The position numbers and the translations under genes are program-made. The notes under the pieces are model-generated. The model was not told the DNA's origin. It ran no database searches and saw nothing but the letters and a program-made list of their open reading frames with translations. From positions 124,001 to 188,000 of the forward strand of contig NZ_WBMS02000010.1 of the NCBI RefSeq assembly GCF_008923205.2: 64,000 bases of DNA, written 5' to 3'. Of this stretch, positions 24,198 to 32,275 are shown in pieces; positions within the stretch are counted from its first letter, which is position 1, and each line of letters begins with the position of its first letter. Origin of the DNA: Actinomadura physcomitrii. Its GTDB lineage: Bacteria; Actinomycetota; Actinomycetes; Streptosporangiales; Streptosporangiaceae.

Positions 24198-24584
24198 GTG
24201 GAGACACCGAGAGAGCGCTGGGTCGGCGCGGACGCCGGCCCGATCGTGCGGCCGTACGCGGTGACCCGCGGGCGCACCCGGCCCCGCGGGCTCGACGTCG
24301 ACCTGGTCACGCTGCTCGTCGCGACGGGCCGCACGCCCGGCGAGCGGGTGTGGCTGTCGCGCGAGCAGCGGCGGCTGCTGGAGCTGTGCCGCCGCCCTTC
24401 CACCCCCGCCGACCTGGCCTCCGACACCGACCTGCCGCTGCGGGTCGTGCAGATCCTGCTGGCGGACCTGCACCAGTACGGCCTCGTCGAAGAAGTCCAC
24501 CAGGCCGAGCCGGCCGGGCGGAGCACCGGACGTCCCGACCCGAAGATCCTGATGAGAGTGCTCGATGAACTCCGCCGCTTATGA
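24198..24584 (+). CDS. cvnC: DUF742 protein (CvnC type)
   Basis: A 128-residue DUF742 protein, the third conservon component. It starts with IVRPYAVTRGRTRP and contains a winged-helix-like segment (RLLELCRRPSTPADLA, then LPLRVVQILLADLHQYGLV), both hallmarks of the family. It probably binds the GTPase or kinase; the molecular role is not established. GTG 24198 lies 7 bp after the roadblock gene, and its last 20 bp overlap the GTPase gene. Confidence 0.9.
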   Translation: METPRERWVGADAGPIVRPYAVTRGRTRPRGLDVDLVTLLVATGRTPGERVWLSREQRRLLELCRRPSTPADLASDTDLPLRVVQILLADLHQYGLVEEVHQAEPAGRSTGRPDPKILMRVLDELRRL

Positions 24585-25155
24585 CCCCACCGCGCCCGCC
24601 GAGGACCTCCCCGCGCACACGCTGAAGATCCTCGTGGCCGGGGGATTCGGCGTCGGCAAGACGACCCTGGTCGGCGCGGTCAGCGAGATCCGCCCGCTGC
24701 GCACCGAGGAGGTCCTCACCGACGCGTCCGTCGGCGTGGACGACCTCGGCGGCGTCGAGCGCAAGACCACCACGACCGTCGCCATGGACTTCGGCCGGCT
24801 CACCTTCTCCGGCGGCGTCCGGCTGTACCTGTTCGGCACGCCCGGGCAGGAGCGGTTCTGGTTCATGTGGGACCAGATCGCCTACGGCGCGGTCGGCGCG
24901 ATCGTGCTGGTCGACACGCGCCGGCTGCCGACGAGCTTCGCGTCCATCGACTTCTTCGAGAACCGGGGGATCCCGTTCGTCGTCGCGGCGAACGTGTTCG
25001 ACGGCGCGCGCCGCTACACCACCGAGGACATCGCCGACGCCCTCGACCTCGACCCGGACGTCCCGGTCGTGCTGTGCGACGTCCGGCACTACGACTCGGC
25101 CAAGAACGTGCTGATCCGGCTGGTCGAGCACGCCCTGCAGTCGGCGACGGCGTGA
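24565..25155 (+). CDS. cvnD: small Ras-like GTPase (CvnD type)
   Basis: A 196-residue GTPase completing the conservon. The P-loop GGFGVGKTT is at 26-34, the switch II region FGTPGQERF at 90-98, and the guanine-specificity loop reads AANVFDGA rather than the usual NKxD, as is common in conservon GTPases. It is presumed to be the output of the membrane sensor complex. The ATG overlaps the DUF742 gene by 20 bp. The stop codon lies in the first copy of a 13-bp tandem repeat array. Confidence 0.93.
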   Translation: MNSAAYDPTAPAEDLPAHTLKILVAGGFGVGKTTLVGAVSEIRPLRTEEVLTDASVGVDDLGGVERKTTTTVAMDFGRLTFSGGVRLYLFGTPGQERFWFMWDQIAYGAVGAIVLVDTRRLPTSFASIDFFENRGIPFVVAANVFDGARRYTTEDIADALDLDPDVPVVLCDVRHYDSAKNVLIRLVEHALQSATA

Positions 25156-25304
25156 TCGGACGGCGTGATCGGACGGCGTGATCGGACGGTGCGGTCGGAC
25201 GGTGCGGTCGGACGGTGCGGTCGGACGGTGCGGTCGGACGGTGCGGTCGGACGGTGCGGTCGGACGGTGCGGTCGGACGGTGCGGTCGGACGGTGCGGTC
25301 GGAC
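25149..25304. repeat. 13-bp tandem repeat array, 12 copies
   Basis: Three copies of GGCGTGATCGGAC (25149-25187) are followed by nine exact copies of GGTGCGGTCGGAC (25188-25304) and one decayed copy to 25317. The first copy contains the stop codon of the GTPase gene. The array fills almost all of the space to the convergent TetR gene. There are no spacers, so it is not CRISPR. Confidence 0.95.
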
Positions 25305-25321
25305 GGTGCGGCCGGGTGTGA

Positions 25322-25888
25322 TCAGGCGGTCGTGCGGGCGACGATGAGGGAGGCGAGCGCGGCGTAGGCGGCCGAGTCGTCCAGGCCCGTCTGCGCCTTG
25401 ATCTCGCCGCGGTGGATCGACTCCATCACCTGGCCGGCGACGGCGCCGGCGAACGCGGCGTCGGCGCCGGGCGCGCCGGGCACGGCCTCGCGGACGAGCT
25501 CCTGCACGCGCCGCGCGGCGATCTGGGTGTTGCGCTTGTAGATCTCGCGGGCGGGCGGGAACGCGTCCAGGTCGGCGAAGAAGGCGGGCGAGGCGGGCGC
25601 CAGCTCGGCGGAGATGGCGCGCAGGTAGGCGCCGACCCGCTCGCGCGGCCCGGCGCCCGCGTCCACGACCGCCTCGACGCGCTCGGTCGCGCGGCGGAAG
25701 AACGCGCGGACCACCGTCACGATGATCTGCTCGCGGCTGGCCGCGACGGCGTACAGGGTGCTCTTGGAGCAGCGCAGGAGGGCCGCCAGCTCGGCGACGC
25801 TCAGCTCGGCGAACCCGCGGTCGAGGAACACCTCGATGAGCCGCTCGATCAGTTCCGCGCGGCGCCGCCCGGCCCGGGTCTCCGTCAT
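25322..25888 (-). CDS. TetR-family regulator of acyl-CoA dehydrogenase gene
   Basis: A 188-residue TetR/AcrR protein. The helix-turn-helix is LSVAELAALLRCSKSTLYAVAASREQII, in which AVAASRE replaces the more usual HFxSKE. The C-terminal ligand domain is typical. It is divergent from the acyl-CoA dehydrogenase gene with an 8-bp-arm inverted repeat between them, so it probably represses both genes and responds to an acyl-CoA or related ligand. ATG 25888 was chosen because longer in-frame starts would read through the operator region. Confidence 0.87.
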   Translation of the reverse strand: MTETRAGRRRAELIERLIEVFLDRGFAELSVAELAALLRCSKSTLYAVAASREQIIVTVVRAFFRRATERVEAVVDAGAGPRERVGAYLRAISAELAPASPAFFADLDAFPPAREIYKRNTQIAARRVQELVREAVPGAPGADAAFAGAVAGQVMESIHRGEIKAQTGLDDSAAYAALASLIVARTTA

Positions 25889-25895
25889 CTCGCGA

Positions 25896-25923
25896 CAGTA
25901 CCAAAAAGGGTTCTCTGGTACTG
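25896..25923. promoter_or_regulatory. TetR operator between regulator and acyl-CoA dehydrogenase genes
   Basis: CAGTACCA (25896-25903) and TGGTACTG (25916-25923) are perfect inverted arms with a 12-bp spacer. A further TGGTACC half-site follows at 25928-25934. It lies between the two divergent starts. Confidence 0.6.
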
Positions 25924-25959
25924 GTTCTGGTACCGTGCAGGTGGCGAAAGGAGTCGCGC

Positions 25960-27102
25960 ATGCCCGCCACCAGGCACCTGCCCACATCCGAGTCCGAGGA
26001 CCTGCTCGCGCTCGCCCGCGAGATCGCCGCCAAGGAGCTGGCGCCCCGCGTCGCGGACGCCGAGCGCACCGGCACCTTCCCGCGCGAGGTCTTCACCACG
26101 CTCGGCCGGGCGGGCCTGCTGACGCTCCCCTACCCCGAGGAGTTCGGCGGCGGCGACCAGCCGTACGAGATCTACCTGCAGGTCCTGGAGGAGATCGGCG
26201 CGGTGTGGGCGAGCGTCGGGGTCGGCGTCAGCGTGCACGCGCTGTCCTGCTTCCCGCTGTTCGCGTTCGGCAGCGACGAGCAGCGCGCGCGCTGGCTGCC
26301 CGGCATGCTGTCGGGCGAGCGTCTCGGCGCGTACTGCCTGTCGGAGGCGCACGCCGGCTCCGACCCCGCCGCGATGCGCGCGAGGGCCGTCCGGGACGGC
26401 GGCTCCTACGTCCTCAACGGCGCCAAGGCGTGGACGACCCACGGCGGCAAGGCCGACTTCTACACCGTCATGGCCCGCACGTCCGACGAGGGCTCGCGCG
26501 GCATCTCCTGCTTCCACGTCCCGGCGGACACGCCCGGCCTGGAGTTCGACCAGCCCGAGGACAAGATGGGCCTGATGGGCTCCACCACCGCGACCGTCCG
26601 GCTGGTGGACGCGCGGATCCCGGCGGAGAACCTGATCGGCGCCGAGGGCCAGGGGCTGTCCATCGCGCTCGCCGGGCTGGACGCGGGCCGCCTCGGCATC
26701 GCCGCCGTCGCCACCGGCCTCGCCCAGGGCGCCCTCGACCACGCCGTCGGCTACGCCAAGCAGCGCGAGGCGTTCGGCAAGCCGATCATCGACCACCAGG
26801 GGCTGGCATTCGTCCTCGCCGACATGGCCGCCGCCGTCGAGTCGGCCCGCGCCACCTACCTGTCGGCCGCCCGGCTGAAGGACGCCGGCCGCCCCTACGG
26901 CCGCGAGGCGTCCATCGCCAAGCTGGTCGCCACCGACAACGCGATGAGGACGACCACCGACGCCGTCCAGGTCCTCGGCGGGGCCGGCTACACCCGCGAC
27001 TTCCCGGTGGAGCGCTTCATGCGCGAGGCGAAGGTCATGCAGATCTTCGAGGGCACCAACCAGATCCAGCGGCTCGTCATCTCCCGCCACCTCGCACGCT
27101 GA
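25960..27102 (+). CDS. acyl-CoA dehydrogenase
   Basis: A 380-residue flavin-dependent acyl-CoA dehydrogenase. The FAD/substrate loop YCLSEAHAGSDPAAM, the CoA-proximal KAWTTHGGKAD and the C-terminal VQVLGGAGYTRDFPVERFMREAKVMQIFEGT are all present, the last including the usual catalytic-base region. It introduces a 2,3-double bond into an acyl-CoA and passes electrons to ETF. The chain length preferred cannot be told. It has a strong AAAGGAG site and a divergent TetR repressor gene. With the nearby hydratase and thioesterases it could join a beta-oxidation-like route. Confidence 0.93.
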   Translation: MPATRHLPTSESEDLLALAREIAAKELAPRVADAERTGTFPREVFTTLGRAGLLTLPYPEEFGGGDQPYEIYLQVLEEIGAVWASVGVGVSVHALSCFPLFAFGSDEQRARWLPGMLSGERLGAYCLSEAHAGSDPAAMRARAVRDGGSYVLNGAKAWTTHGGKADFYTVMARTSDEGSRGISCFHVPADTPGLEFDQPEDKMGLMGSTTATVRLVDARIPAENLIGAEGQGLSIALAGLDAGRLGIAAVATGLAQGALDHAVGYAKQREAFGKPIIDHQGLAFVLADMAAAVESARATYLSAARLKDAGRPYGREASIAKLVATDNAMRTTTDAVQVLGGAGYTRDFPVERFMREAKVMQIFEGTNQIQRLVISRHLAR

Positions 27103-27199
27103 GCCCCCGCCCCGCACGCCGAGCCCCGCCTCCGGACGGAGTCCGCGGTTCGTACGACGCGTCACAGACCGTCCGCGCGCGGACGCCTAGCGTCGGGGC

Positions 27200-27598
27200 A
27201 TGTGGCAGTTCGTCCTGTGGGGACTCATGGGAGCCGTGGCGAACCGCACGCTGGCCTTCCTGGAGGCGAACCGGCGCGTCGCCCGGCCGCCGTGGAAGTA
27301 CCCGCGCGGGCCGGGCGGCGGGTACTACCTGTTCGCCTGCGCGCTGCACTGCATGCTCGCCGCGATGGTGACCTCCGCCGCGGCCGCCAGCGACATGATC
27401 GACGCGCCGTGGGCGGCGTTCGCGCTCGGCGCGGGCGCCCCGGCGGTCCTCGCCAAGCTCGGCAGGTACGCGCTGCTGGCCTTCCCGCCCGAGCGCGCCG
27501 GCGAGGAAGACGGCCACGAGGACGAGCACGAGGACGAGCACGAGGACGACGGGCCTGACCGGGCCGGACTGACTGGGGGACGCAATGCCGAGTCCTGA
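27200..27598 (+). CDS. small membrane protein with His/Asp/Glu-rich tail
   Basis: A 132-residue protein that I do not recognise. Residues 1-20 and about 44-90 are hydrophobic enough for two or three membrane segments (YYLFACALHCMLAAMVTSAAA is the clearest). The C terminus carries a repeated acidic-histidine run, HEDEHEDEHEDD, which could bind metal ions. Its 3' end overlaps the following cNMP/cyclase-like gene by 14 bp, so the two are probably made together and may interact in the membrane. No promoter elements are obvious upstream. Confidence 0.7.
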   Translation: MWQFVLWGLMGAVANRTLAFLEANRRVARPPWKYPRGPGGGYYLFACALHCMLAAMVTSAAAASDMIDAPWAAFALGAGAPAVLAKLGRYALLAFPPERAGEEDGHEDEHEDEHEDDGPDRAGLTGGRNAES

Positions 27599-29252
27599 CC
27601 GCGCCTGGTGGCGGCTGCTGGAGGCCTTCTCCGACGCGCCCCCGCCCGCCGCCCGCACCGCCGGGGCGTCCGCCGCCGAGCGCGGGCCCGCCCGCCGGCT
27701 GCTGGAGGCGTTCGCCGACGCCTCGCCGGCCCTCGCCGCGGCGGGACCGCGGCCCGCGCCCGCCGACGCGGGCGGACCGGCCGCCGGCCGCGCGCTCGGG
27801 TGGGGTCTGGTGGTGGTCGGCGTCCTCGGCGCGGTCTGCACCGCGTGGGCCGCCGCGGCGACCGGCACGCTCGCCGCCGGGGTGGTCGCCGTGCTCACGT
27901 TCGCGGTGCTGGCCCTGTTCGCCGCGCCGCTGCTGGAGTTCGCGCGGGCGCGCGCCGCGGCGGCCGCCCGGACGCGGGACCGCGACGCCGGGGCCGCCGA
28001 GCGGCGGGAGAGCTTCTGGCACGCTCTCGCCCCCGACGACCGGCGCGCCGTCCGCGCCGCGGCCCGGCCGCGCACCTACGGCCCGGGCACGCCGATCCTG
28101 CGGCAGGGGCACACGGCCGACTACGTCGTCGTCATCCGCTCCGGCTGGACGAAAATCCGCGTCGACCGGGCGGGCGAGGAGCGGATCGTCGCCGTCCGCG
28201 GCCCCGGCGACCTCGTCGGCGAGCGGGCACTGTTCGCCGACGACACCTGGTCCGCCACGGTCATCGCGCTGGACACGGTGCACGCGCTCGTCGTCGCCGC
28301 GGAGGACTTCCGGCCGCTCGTGGAGAGCCGCCCGGGCGTGCAGTCCGTCCTGGAGAAGCAGGCGCACGACCGCGCCGTCGAGGAGACCGGCCGCTCGACG
28401 AGCGCGGAGCTGGCCGACACCCAGCGGCGGCTGGCCGCGCTGTTCACCACGCTGTCGCGGGCGCGGGGCCGCACGCTCCCCGTGACGGGCGGCGAACTGG
28501 CCGGCTGGACGTCGTCGTCCCCGGCGGCCGTCGACAGCGTGCTCGCCCGCTGGGACGGCGAGGGCCTCGTCCGCGCCGGGTCCGCGACGATCGACGTCCT
28601 CGCCCCGGACCGGCTGGAACGCCTCACGGCCGCCGCCGCTCCCCCGCGCTCCCCGTCCGGCGCCCCCTTCCTGACCGGCCAGGACTGCACCGTGATGTTC
28701 GCCGACGTGGTCGGGTTCGGCTCGCCGGAGCGGACGGAGTCGGACCGCGCGGCCATCCGCCGGGTGCTGTTCCGGGCGCTGGAGGACGCGTTCGCCGCCG
28801 CCGGGATCCCGTGGGCGGCGTGCCATCACGAGGACCGCGGGGACGGCGTGCTGCTCGTCATCCCGCCGGGCGTCCCCGCCGCCGCGCCCGCGGGCCCGCT
28901 GGCCAGGACGCTCGCCGACCGCATCGCCCGGCACGACGGCGGGGCGCGCGAGCCCCTGCGGTTCCAGGTGCGGGTCGCGGTGGACACCGGCCCGGTGCAC
29001 GCCGGCCCCGGCGGGATCACCGGGGCGGTGCTGGGCCGCGCGGCCCGGCTGCTGGACGCGGACGTGCTGCGGCGGCGGCTGGCGCCGGGCGCGGCCGTGC
29101 TCGGGCTGATCGTCTCGCCGCTCGTGCACCGCGCCGCGGGCGGGACCGCGCCGGGCTTCGAGCCCGTCGAGGTGCGCGGGGCCAGGGACGGCGGCGCCGG
29201 CACCGCGTGGCTGCGGCTCTTCCCGGCGGCCTCCGCGCCGACCGCGACCTGA
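27585..29252 (+). CDS. membrane cNMP-binding/winged-helix/cyclase-like regulator
   Basis: A 555-residue composite protein. RLLEAFSDA and RLLEAFADA form a duplicated N-terminal motif (residues 10 and 38). Two membrane helices span about 68-118. A cNMP-binding (CAP-type) domain covers 143-262, a Crp-type winged helix about 265-345, and a class III nucleotide-cyclase-like domain 366-530. The two metal aspartates are Asp374 (MFADVVGFG) and Asp420 (EDRGDGV). The transition-state Asn is Gly484, while Arg488 is kept (GRAARL), so catalysis is doubtful. It may sense one nucleotide and bind another. The upstream small membrane protein overlaps it. Confidence 0.75.
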   Translation: MPSPDRAWWRLLEAFSDAPPPAARTAGASAAERGPARRLLEAFADASPALAAAGPRPAPADAGGPAAGRALGWGLVVVGVLGAVCTAWAAAATGTLAAGVVAVLTFAVLALFAAPLLEFARARAAAAARTRDRDAGAAERRESFWHALAPDDRRAVRAAARPRTYGPGTPILRQGHTADYVVVIRSGWTKIRVDRAGEERIVAVRGPGDLVGERALFADDTWSATVIALDTVHALVVAAEDFRPLVESRPGVQSVLEKQAHDRAVEETGRSTSAELADTQRRLAALFTTLSRARGRTLPVTGGELAGWTSSSPAAVDSVLARWDGEGLVRAGSATIDVLAPDRLERLTAAAAPPRSPSGAPFLTGQDCTVMFADVVGFGSPERTESDRAAIRRVLFRALEDAFAAAGIPWAACHHEDRGDGVLLVIPPGVPAAAPAGPLARTLADRIARHDGGAREPLRFQVRVAVDTGPVHAGPGGITGAVLGRAARLLDADVLRRRLAPGAAVLGLIVSPLVHRAAGGTAPGFEPVEVRGARDGGAGTAWLRLFPAASAPTAT

Positions 29253-29279
29253 CCGTCCGCGTGCGGGCAGAATGGCAGG

Positions 29280-30023
29280 ATGGCGCGTGATTCCGTCCTG
29301 ACCAGGGCGGTCCGGATCTTCGAGGCGTTCGATCCCGACCATCCGGCGCTGTCGGTGTCGGACATCGCGCGGCGCACCGGGCTGCACGTGGCGACGGCGT
29401 CGCGGCTGGTCGACGAGCTGGTGCGGCACGGCCTGCTGGCCCGCGACGAGCGGCGCCGCGTCCGGGTCGGGCTGCGGATGTGGGAGCTGGCGTCGCGGGC
29501 CGCGCCGACGCTCGGGCTCCGCGAGGCCGCGATGCCGTTCATGGAAGACCTGCACGCGGTGATCGGCCACCACACCCAGCTCGGCGTCCTCGACGGCCGG
29601 GAGGTGCTGTTCGTGGAGCGGCTGTCGATGCCGAACGCGGTGATCAACCTGACCCGGATCGCGGGACGGCTGCCGCTGCACGCCTCGTCCAGCGGCCTGG
29701 TGCTGCTCGCGCACGCCCCGGCCGATCTCCAGGAGGACGTGCTGGCCGGCGAGCTCGCCGCCTTCACGCCGAACACCGTGGTGGACCCGCGCCGGCTGCG
29801 CGCGCTGCTCGCCGACGTGCGCCGCGGCGGCGCGGCGCTGTGCCCCGGCTACATCGACGAGCGCGCGACCGGCATCGCGGTGCCCGTCCGCGGCCCCGGC
29901 GGCGGGGTGATCGCGGCGCTGTCGGTCGTCGTGCCCAACGACGCGGGCGCGCGGGCGCAGGTCCCCGCGCTGAAGGCGGCGGCGCGGGGCATCTCGCGGG
30001 CCATGGGCGCCGGCGTGCCGTGA
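29280..30023 (+). CDS. IclR-family transcriptional regulator
   Basis: A 247-residue IclR regulator. The winged helix-turn-helix is LSVSDIARRTGLHVATASRLVDELVRHGLL, followed by the GAF-like IclR effector domain ending with GGGVIAALSVVVPN. IclR proteins often control aromatic catabolism (PcaR/PobR types) and bind aromatic acids or their products. It lies directly upstream of a reductase-P450 pair on the same strand, with a perfect 15-bp palindrome in between, and probably controls them. Confidence 0.9.
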   Translation: MARDSVLTRAVRIFEAFDPDHPALSVSDIARRTGLHVATASRLVDELVRHGLLARDERRRVRVGLRMWELASRAAPTLGLREAAMPFMEDLHAVIGHHTQLGVLDGREVLFVERLSMPNAVINLTRIAGRLPLHASSSGLVLLAHAPADLQEDVLAGELAAFTPNTVVDPRRLRALLADVRRGGAALCPGYIDERATGIAVPVRGPGGGVIAALSVVVPNDAGARAQVPALKAAARGISRAMGAGVP

Positions 30024-30040
30024 GCGGCGCCGCATTCGTC

Positions 30041-30055
30041 TCTCATCAGATGAGA
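30041..30055. promoter_or_regulatory. palindromic operator before the reductase-P450 pair
   Basis: TCTCATC-A-GATGAGA is a perfect inverted repeat with a single central base. It lies between the iclR-type gene and the reductase gene and is the best candidate IclR binding site. Confidence 0.5.
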
Positions 30056-30122
30056 AGGCCGTGGCCGGGGCGCCGCGCCGGAGGCGATTCTCGAGGCCGT
30101 ACCCGGACCTTGAGGAGGCCCC

Positions 30123-31067
30123 ATGGCGGACACGGCCATCGAACTCCGCGTCGCCGCCAAGGACCGGGCGGCCGACGGCGTCGTGACGCTGACGCTCGCC
30201 CGTCCGGGCGGCGGCCGGCTGCCGGACTGGGCGCCCGGCGCGCACGTCGACCTCGTCCTACCGAACGGACTGACCAGGCAGTACTCGCTCTGCGGCGACC
30301 GCTGGGACGCGCGGACGTACCGGGTCGGGGTGCTCCGGGAGCCCGGCGGGCGCGGCGGGTCGGCGTTCGTCCACGACGAGCTCGGCGTCGGCGACCCGGT
30401 CGGGATCGGCGGGCCGCGCAACAACTTCCGGCTCGTCCCGTCGGACCGGTACCTGTTCATCGCGGGCGGGATCGGGATCACGCCGCTGCTGCCGATGGTG
30501 CGGCAGGCGGAGATGCTCGGCGCGGACTGGCGGCTGCTCTACGGCGGCCGGTCGCGGGCGTCGATGGCGTTCCTGGACGAGCTGGAACCCTACGGCGACC
30601 GGGTGACCGTCGTCCCGCAGGACGAGCAGGGCCTCCTCGACCTGGCCGCGTGGCTGCCCGGTGAGGACCCGTCCACCAAGGTCTACTGCTGCGGCCCGGC
30701 GCCGCTCCTGGAGGCCGTGGAGGAGCGCTGCGCGGGCTGGCGGCGCGGGCTGCTGCGCACCGAGCGGTTCGTCGCGCGCGAGAGCGGCGCCGTCCGCGAC
30801 GAGCCGTTCGAGCTGGAGCTGCGGCGCAGCGGGGTGACGGTCGCGGTTCCGCCGGGCCTGTCGGTGCTGGACGCCGCCTGCGCCGCCGGGGCGAGCGTGC
30901 TGTCGTCCTGCCGGCAGGGGCTGTGCGGGACGTGCGAGACCGCCGTCCTCGGCGGCGTGCCCGACCACCGCGACTCGATCCTCGACGACGACGAGCGGGA
31001 GGCCGGCGACTGCATGTTCGTGTGCGTGTCCCGGTCGCGCACCGAACGCCTCGTCCTGGACCTGTGA
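30123..31067 (+). CDS. PDR/VanB-type oxidoreductase (flavin, NAD(P)H, [2Fe-2S])
   Basis: A 314-residue phthalate-dioxygenase-reductase-type protein. The flavin segment is RQYSLCGD, the nucleotide-binding loop GGIGITPLLPM, and the C-terminal plant-type [2Fe-2S] domain has CRQGLCGTC plus a later Cys in GDCMFVCV. It passes electrons from NAD(P)H through flavin to the cluster in a single chain. Such reductases usually serve Rieske oxygenases (VanAB, Pht), but none is adjacent. The P450 gene starts 12 bp downstream and is the likely partner. It could also be a candidate reductase for BoxB, since no boxA gene is visible. A GAGGAGG site precedes the ATG. Confidence 0.9.
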   Translation: MADTAIELRVAAKDRAADGVVTLTLARPGGGRLPDWAPGAHVDLVLPNGLTRQYSLCGDRWDARTYRVGVLREPGGRGGSAFVHDELGVGDPVGIGGPRNNFRLVPSDRYLFIAGGIGITPLLPMVRQAEMLGADWRLLYGGRSRASMAFLDELEPYGDRVTVVPQDEQGLLDLAAWLPGEDPSTKVYCCGPAPLLEAVEERCAGWRRGLLRTERFVARESGAVRDEPFELELRRSGVTVAVPPGLSVLDAACAAGASVLSSCRQGLCGTCETAVLGGVPDHRDSILDDDEREAGDCMFVCVSRSRTERLVLDL

Positions 31068-31078
31068 AAGGAAACGCC

Positions 31079-32275
31079 ATGAGCACCGTGCAGGCTCCGC
31101 CCGCGATCGACGCCGACCCGTTCGGGCACGAGCACCTCGAAGACCCGCTGCCGCTGCACGAGCGGCTCCGGGAGGCCGCTCCCGTCACCTATCTGACCAG
31201 GTACGACGTGTTCGCGCTGGCCCGCTACGAGCACGTGCGCGCCGCACTGACGGACTGGCAGGGCCTCCAGTCCGCCGCCGGCGTCGGGCTCAGCAACTTC
31301 CGGCACGAGAAGCCGTGGCGGCCGCCGAGCCTGCTGCTGGAGGCCGACCCGCCGCGTCACGACGCGCCGCGCGCCGTCCTCGCCAAGGTCCTCGGCCCGC
31401 GCGCGCTTCGGCGCCTGCGCGAAAGCTGGTTCGCCGACGCCGAACGGCTCCTCGACGAGGTCCTGTCCGGCAGCGAGTTCGACGCCGTGCCGCGCCTGGC
31501 GGAGGCGTTCCCGCTCCGCGTCTTCCCCGACGCCGTCGGCCTCGGCCGCGACGGGCGCGAGAACCTCCTCCCCTACGGCGACCACCTGTTCAACGCGTTC
31601 GGCCCGGAGAACGACCTCGTCCGGAAGGGTCAACCGCGTATGCCCGAGGTGTCGGGCTGGGTGAACGCCCAGTGCGCGCGCGACCGGCTGTCACCCGACG
31701 GGTTCGGCGCGCAGATCTGGGCGGCGGCCGACCGGGGCGACATCACGCCCGAGCAGGCCCCGCTGGTCGTGCGGTCGCTGCTGTCGGCGGGCGTCGACAC
31801 GACCGTCCACGGCCTCGCCGCCGTCCTCTACGCCTTCGCGATGAACCCCGGCCAGTGGCGGCGCCTCCGCGACGAACCGCACCTGGCCCGCACCGCGTTC
31901 GACGAGGCCGTCCGGTGGCAGTCGCCCGTCCAGACGTTCTTCCGGACGGCCGTGGGCGACCAGGAGATCGGCGGCACGGTGATCCCGGACGGCCGCAAGG
32001 TCCTCATGTTCCTCGGCGCCGCCAACCGCGACCCGCGCCGCTGGGACGACCCGGACGCGTTCGACCTGTCGCGCGACCCGTCCGGGCACGTCGGCTTCGG
32101 CATGGGCCTGCACCAGTGCGTCGGCCAGCACGTGGCCCGCCTGGAGTCCGAGGCCCTCCTGACGGCACTGGCCCGCCGCGCGGACCGCATCGAGCTCGCC
32201 GCGACACCCGTCCGCCACCACAACAACACACTCCGCGCCTGGAAGTCCCTCCCGATCCGCGTCCACCTCCGCTAG
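31079..32275 (+). CDS. cytochrome P450, CYP199A-like benzoate monooxygenase
   Basis: A 398-residue P450 with I-helix AGVDTT (237-242), ExxR E276-R279 and haem loop FGMGLHQCVG with Cys347. Several segments recall CYP199A enzymes that oxidise para-substituted benzoates: EKPWRPPSLLLEADPP, NLLPYGDHLFNAFGP, VRSLLSAGVDTT and SPVQTFFRT. The Arg-Ser pair before the I-helix motif (R232, S233) is kept. The B-C-loop Arg that I recall in CYP199A4 appears to be Ala67 here. The comparison is from memory. A likely role is O-demethylation or hydroxylation of a benzoate. It has an AAAGGAAA site, and its stop overlaps the convergent boxB stop. Confidence 0.88.
   Translation: MSTVQAPPAIDADPFGHEHLEDPLPLHERLREAAPVTYLTRYDVFALARYEHVRAALTDWQGLQSAAGVGLSNFRHEKPWRPPSLLLEADPPRHDAPRAVLAKVLGPRALRRLRESWFADAERLLDEVLSGSEFDAVPRLAEAFPLRVFPDAVGLGRDGRENLLPYGDHLFNAFGPENDLVRKGQPRMPEVSGWVNAQCARDRLSPDGFGAQIWAAADRGDITPEQAPLVVRSLLSAGVDTTVHGLAAVLYAFAMNPGQWRRLRDEPHLARTAFDEAVRWQSPVQTFFRTAVGDQEIGGTVIPDGRKVLMFLGAANRDPRRWDDPDAFDLSRDPSGHVGFGMGLHQCVGQHVARLESEALLTALARRADRIELAATPVRHHNNTLRAWKSLPIRVHLR

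Noticed and set aside
25149..25317. CRISPR array
   Set aside because: The units are head to tail with no spacers, and no cas gene is present.
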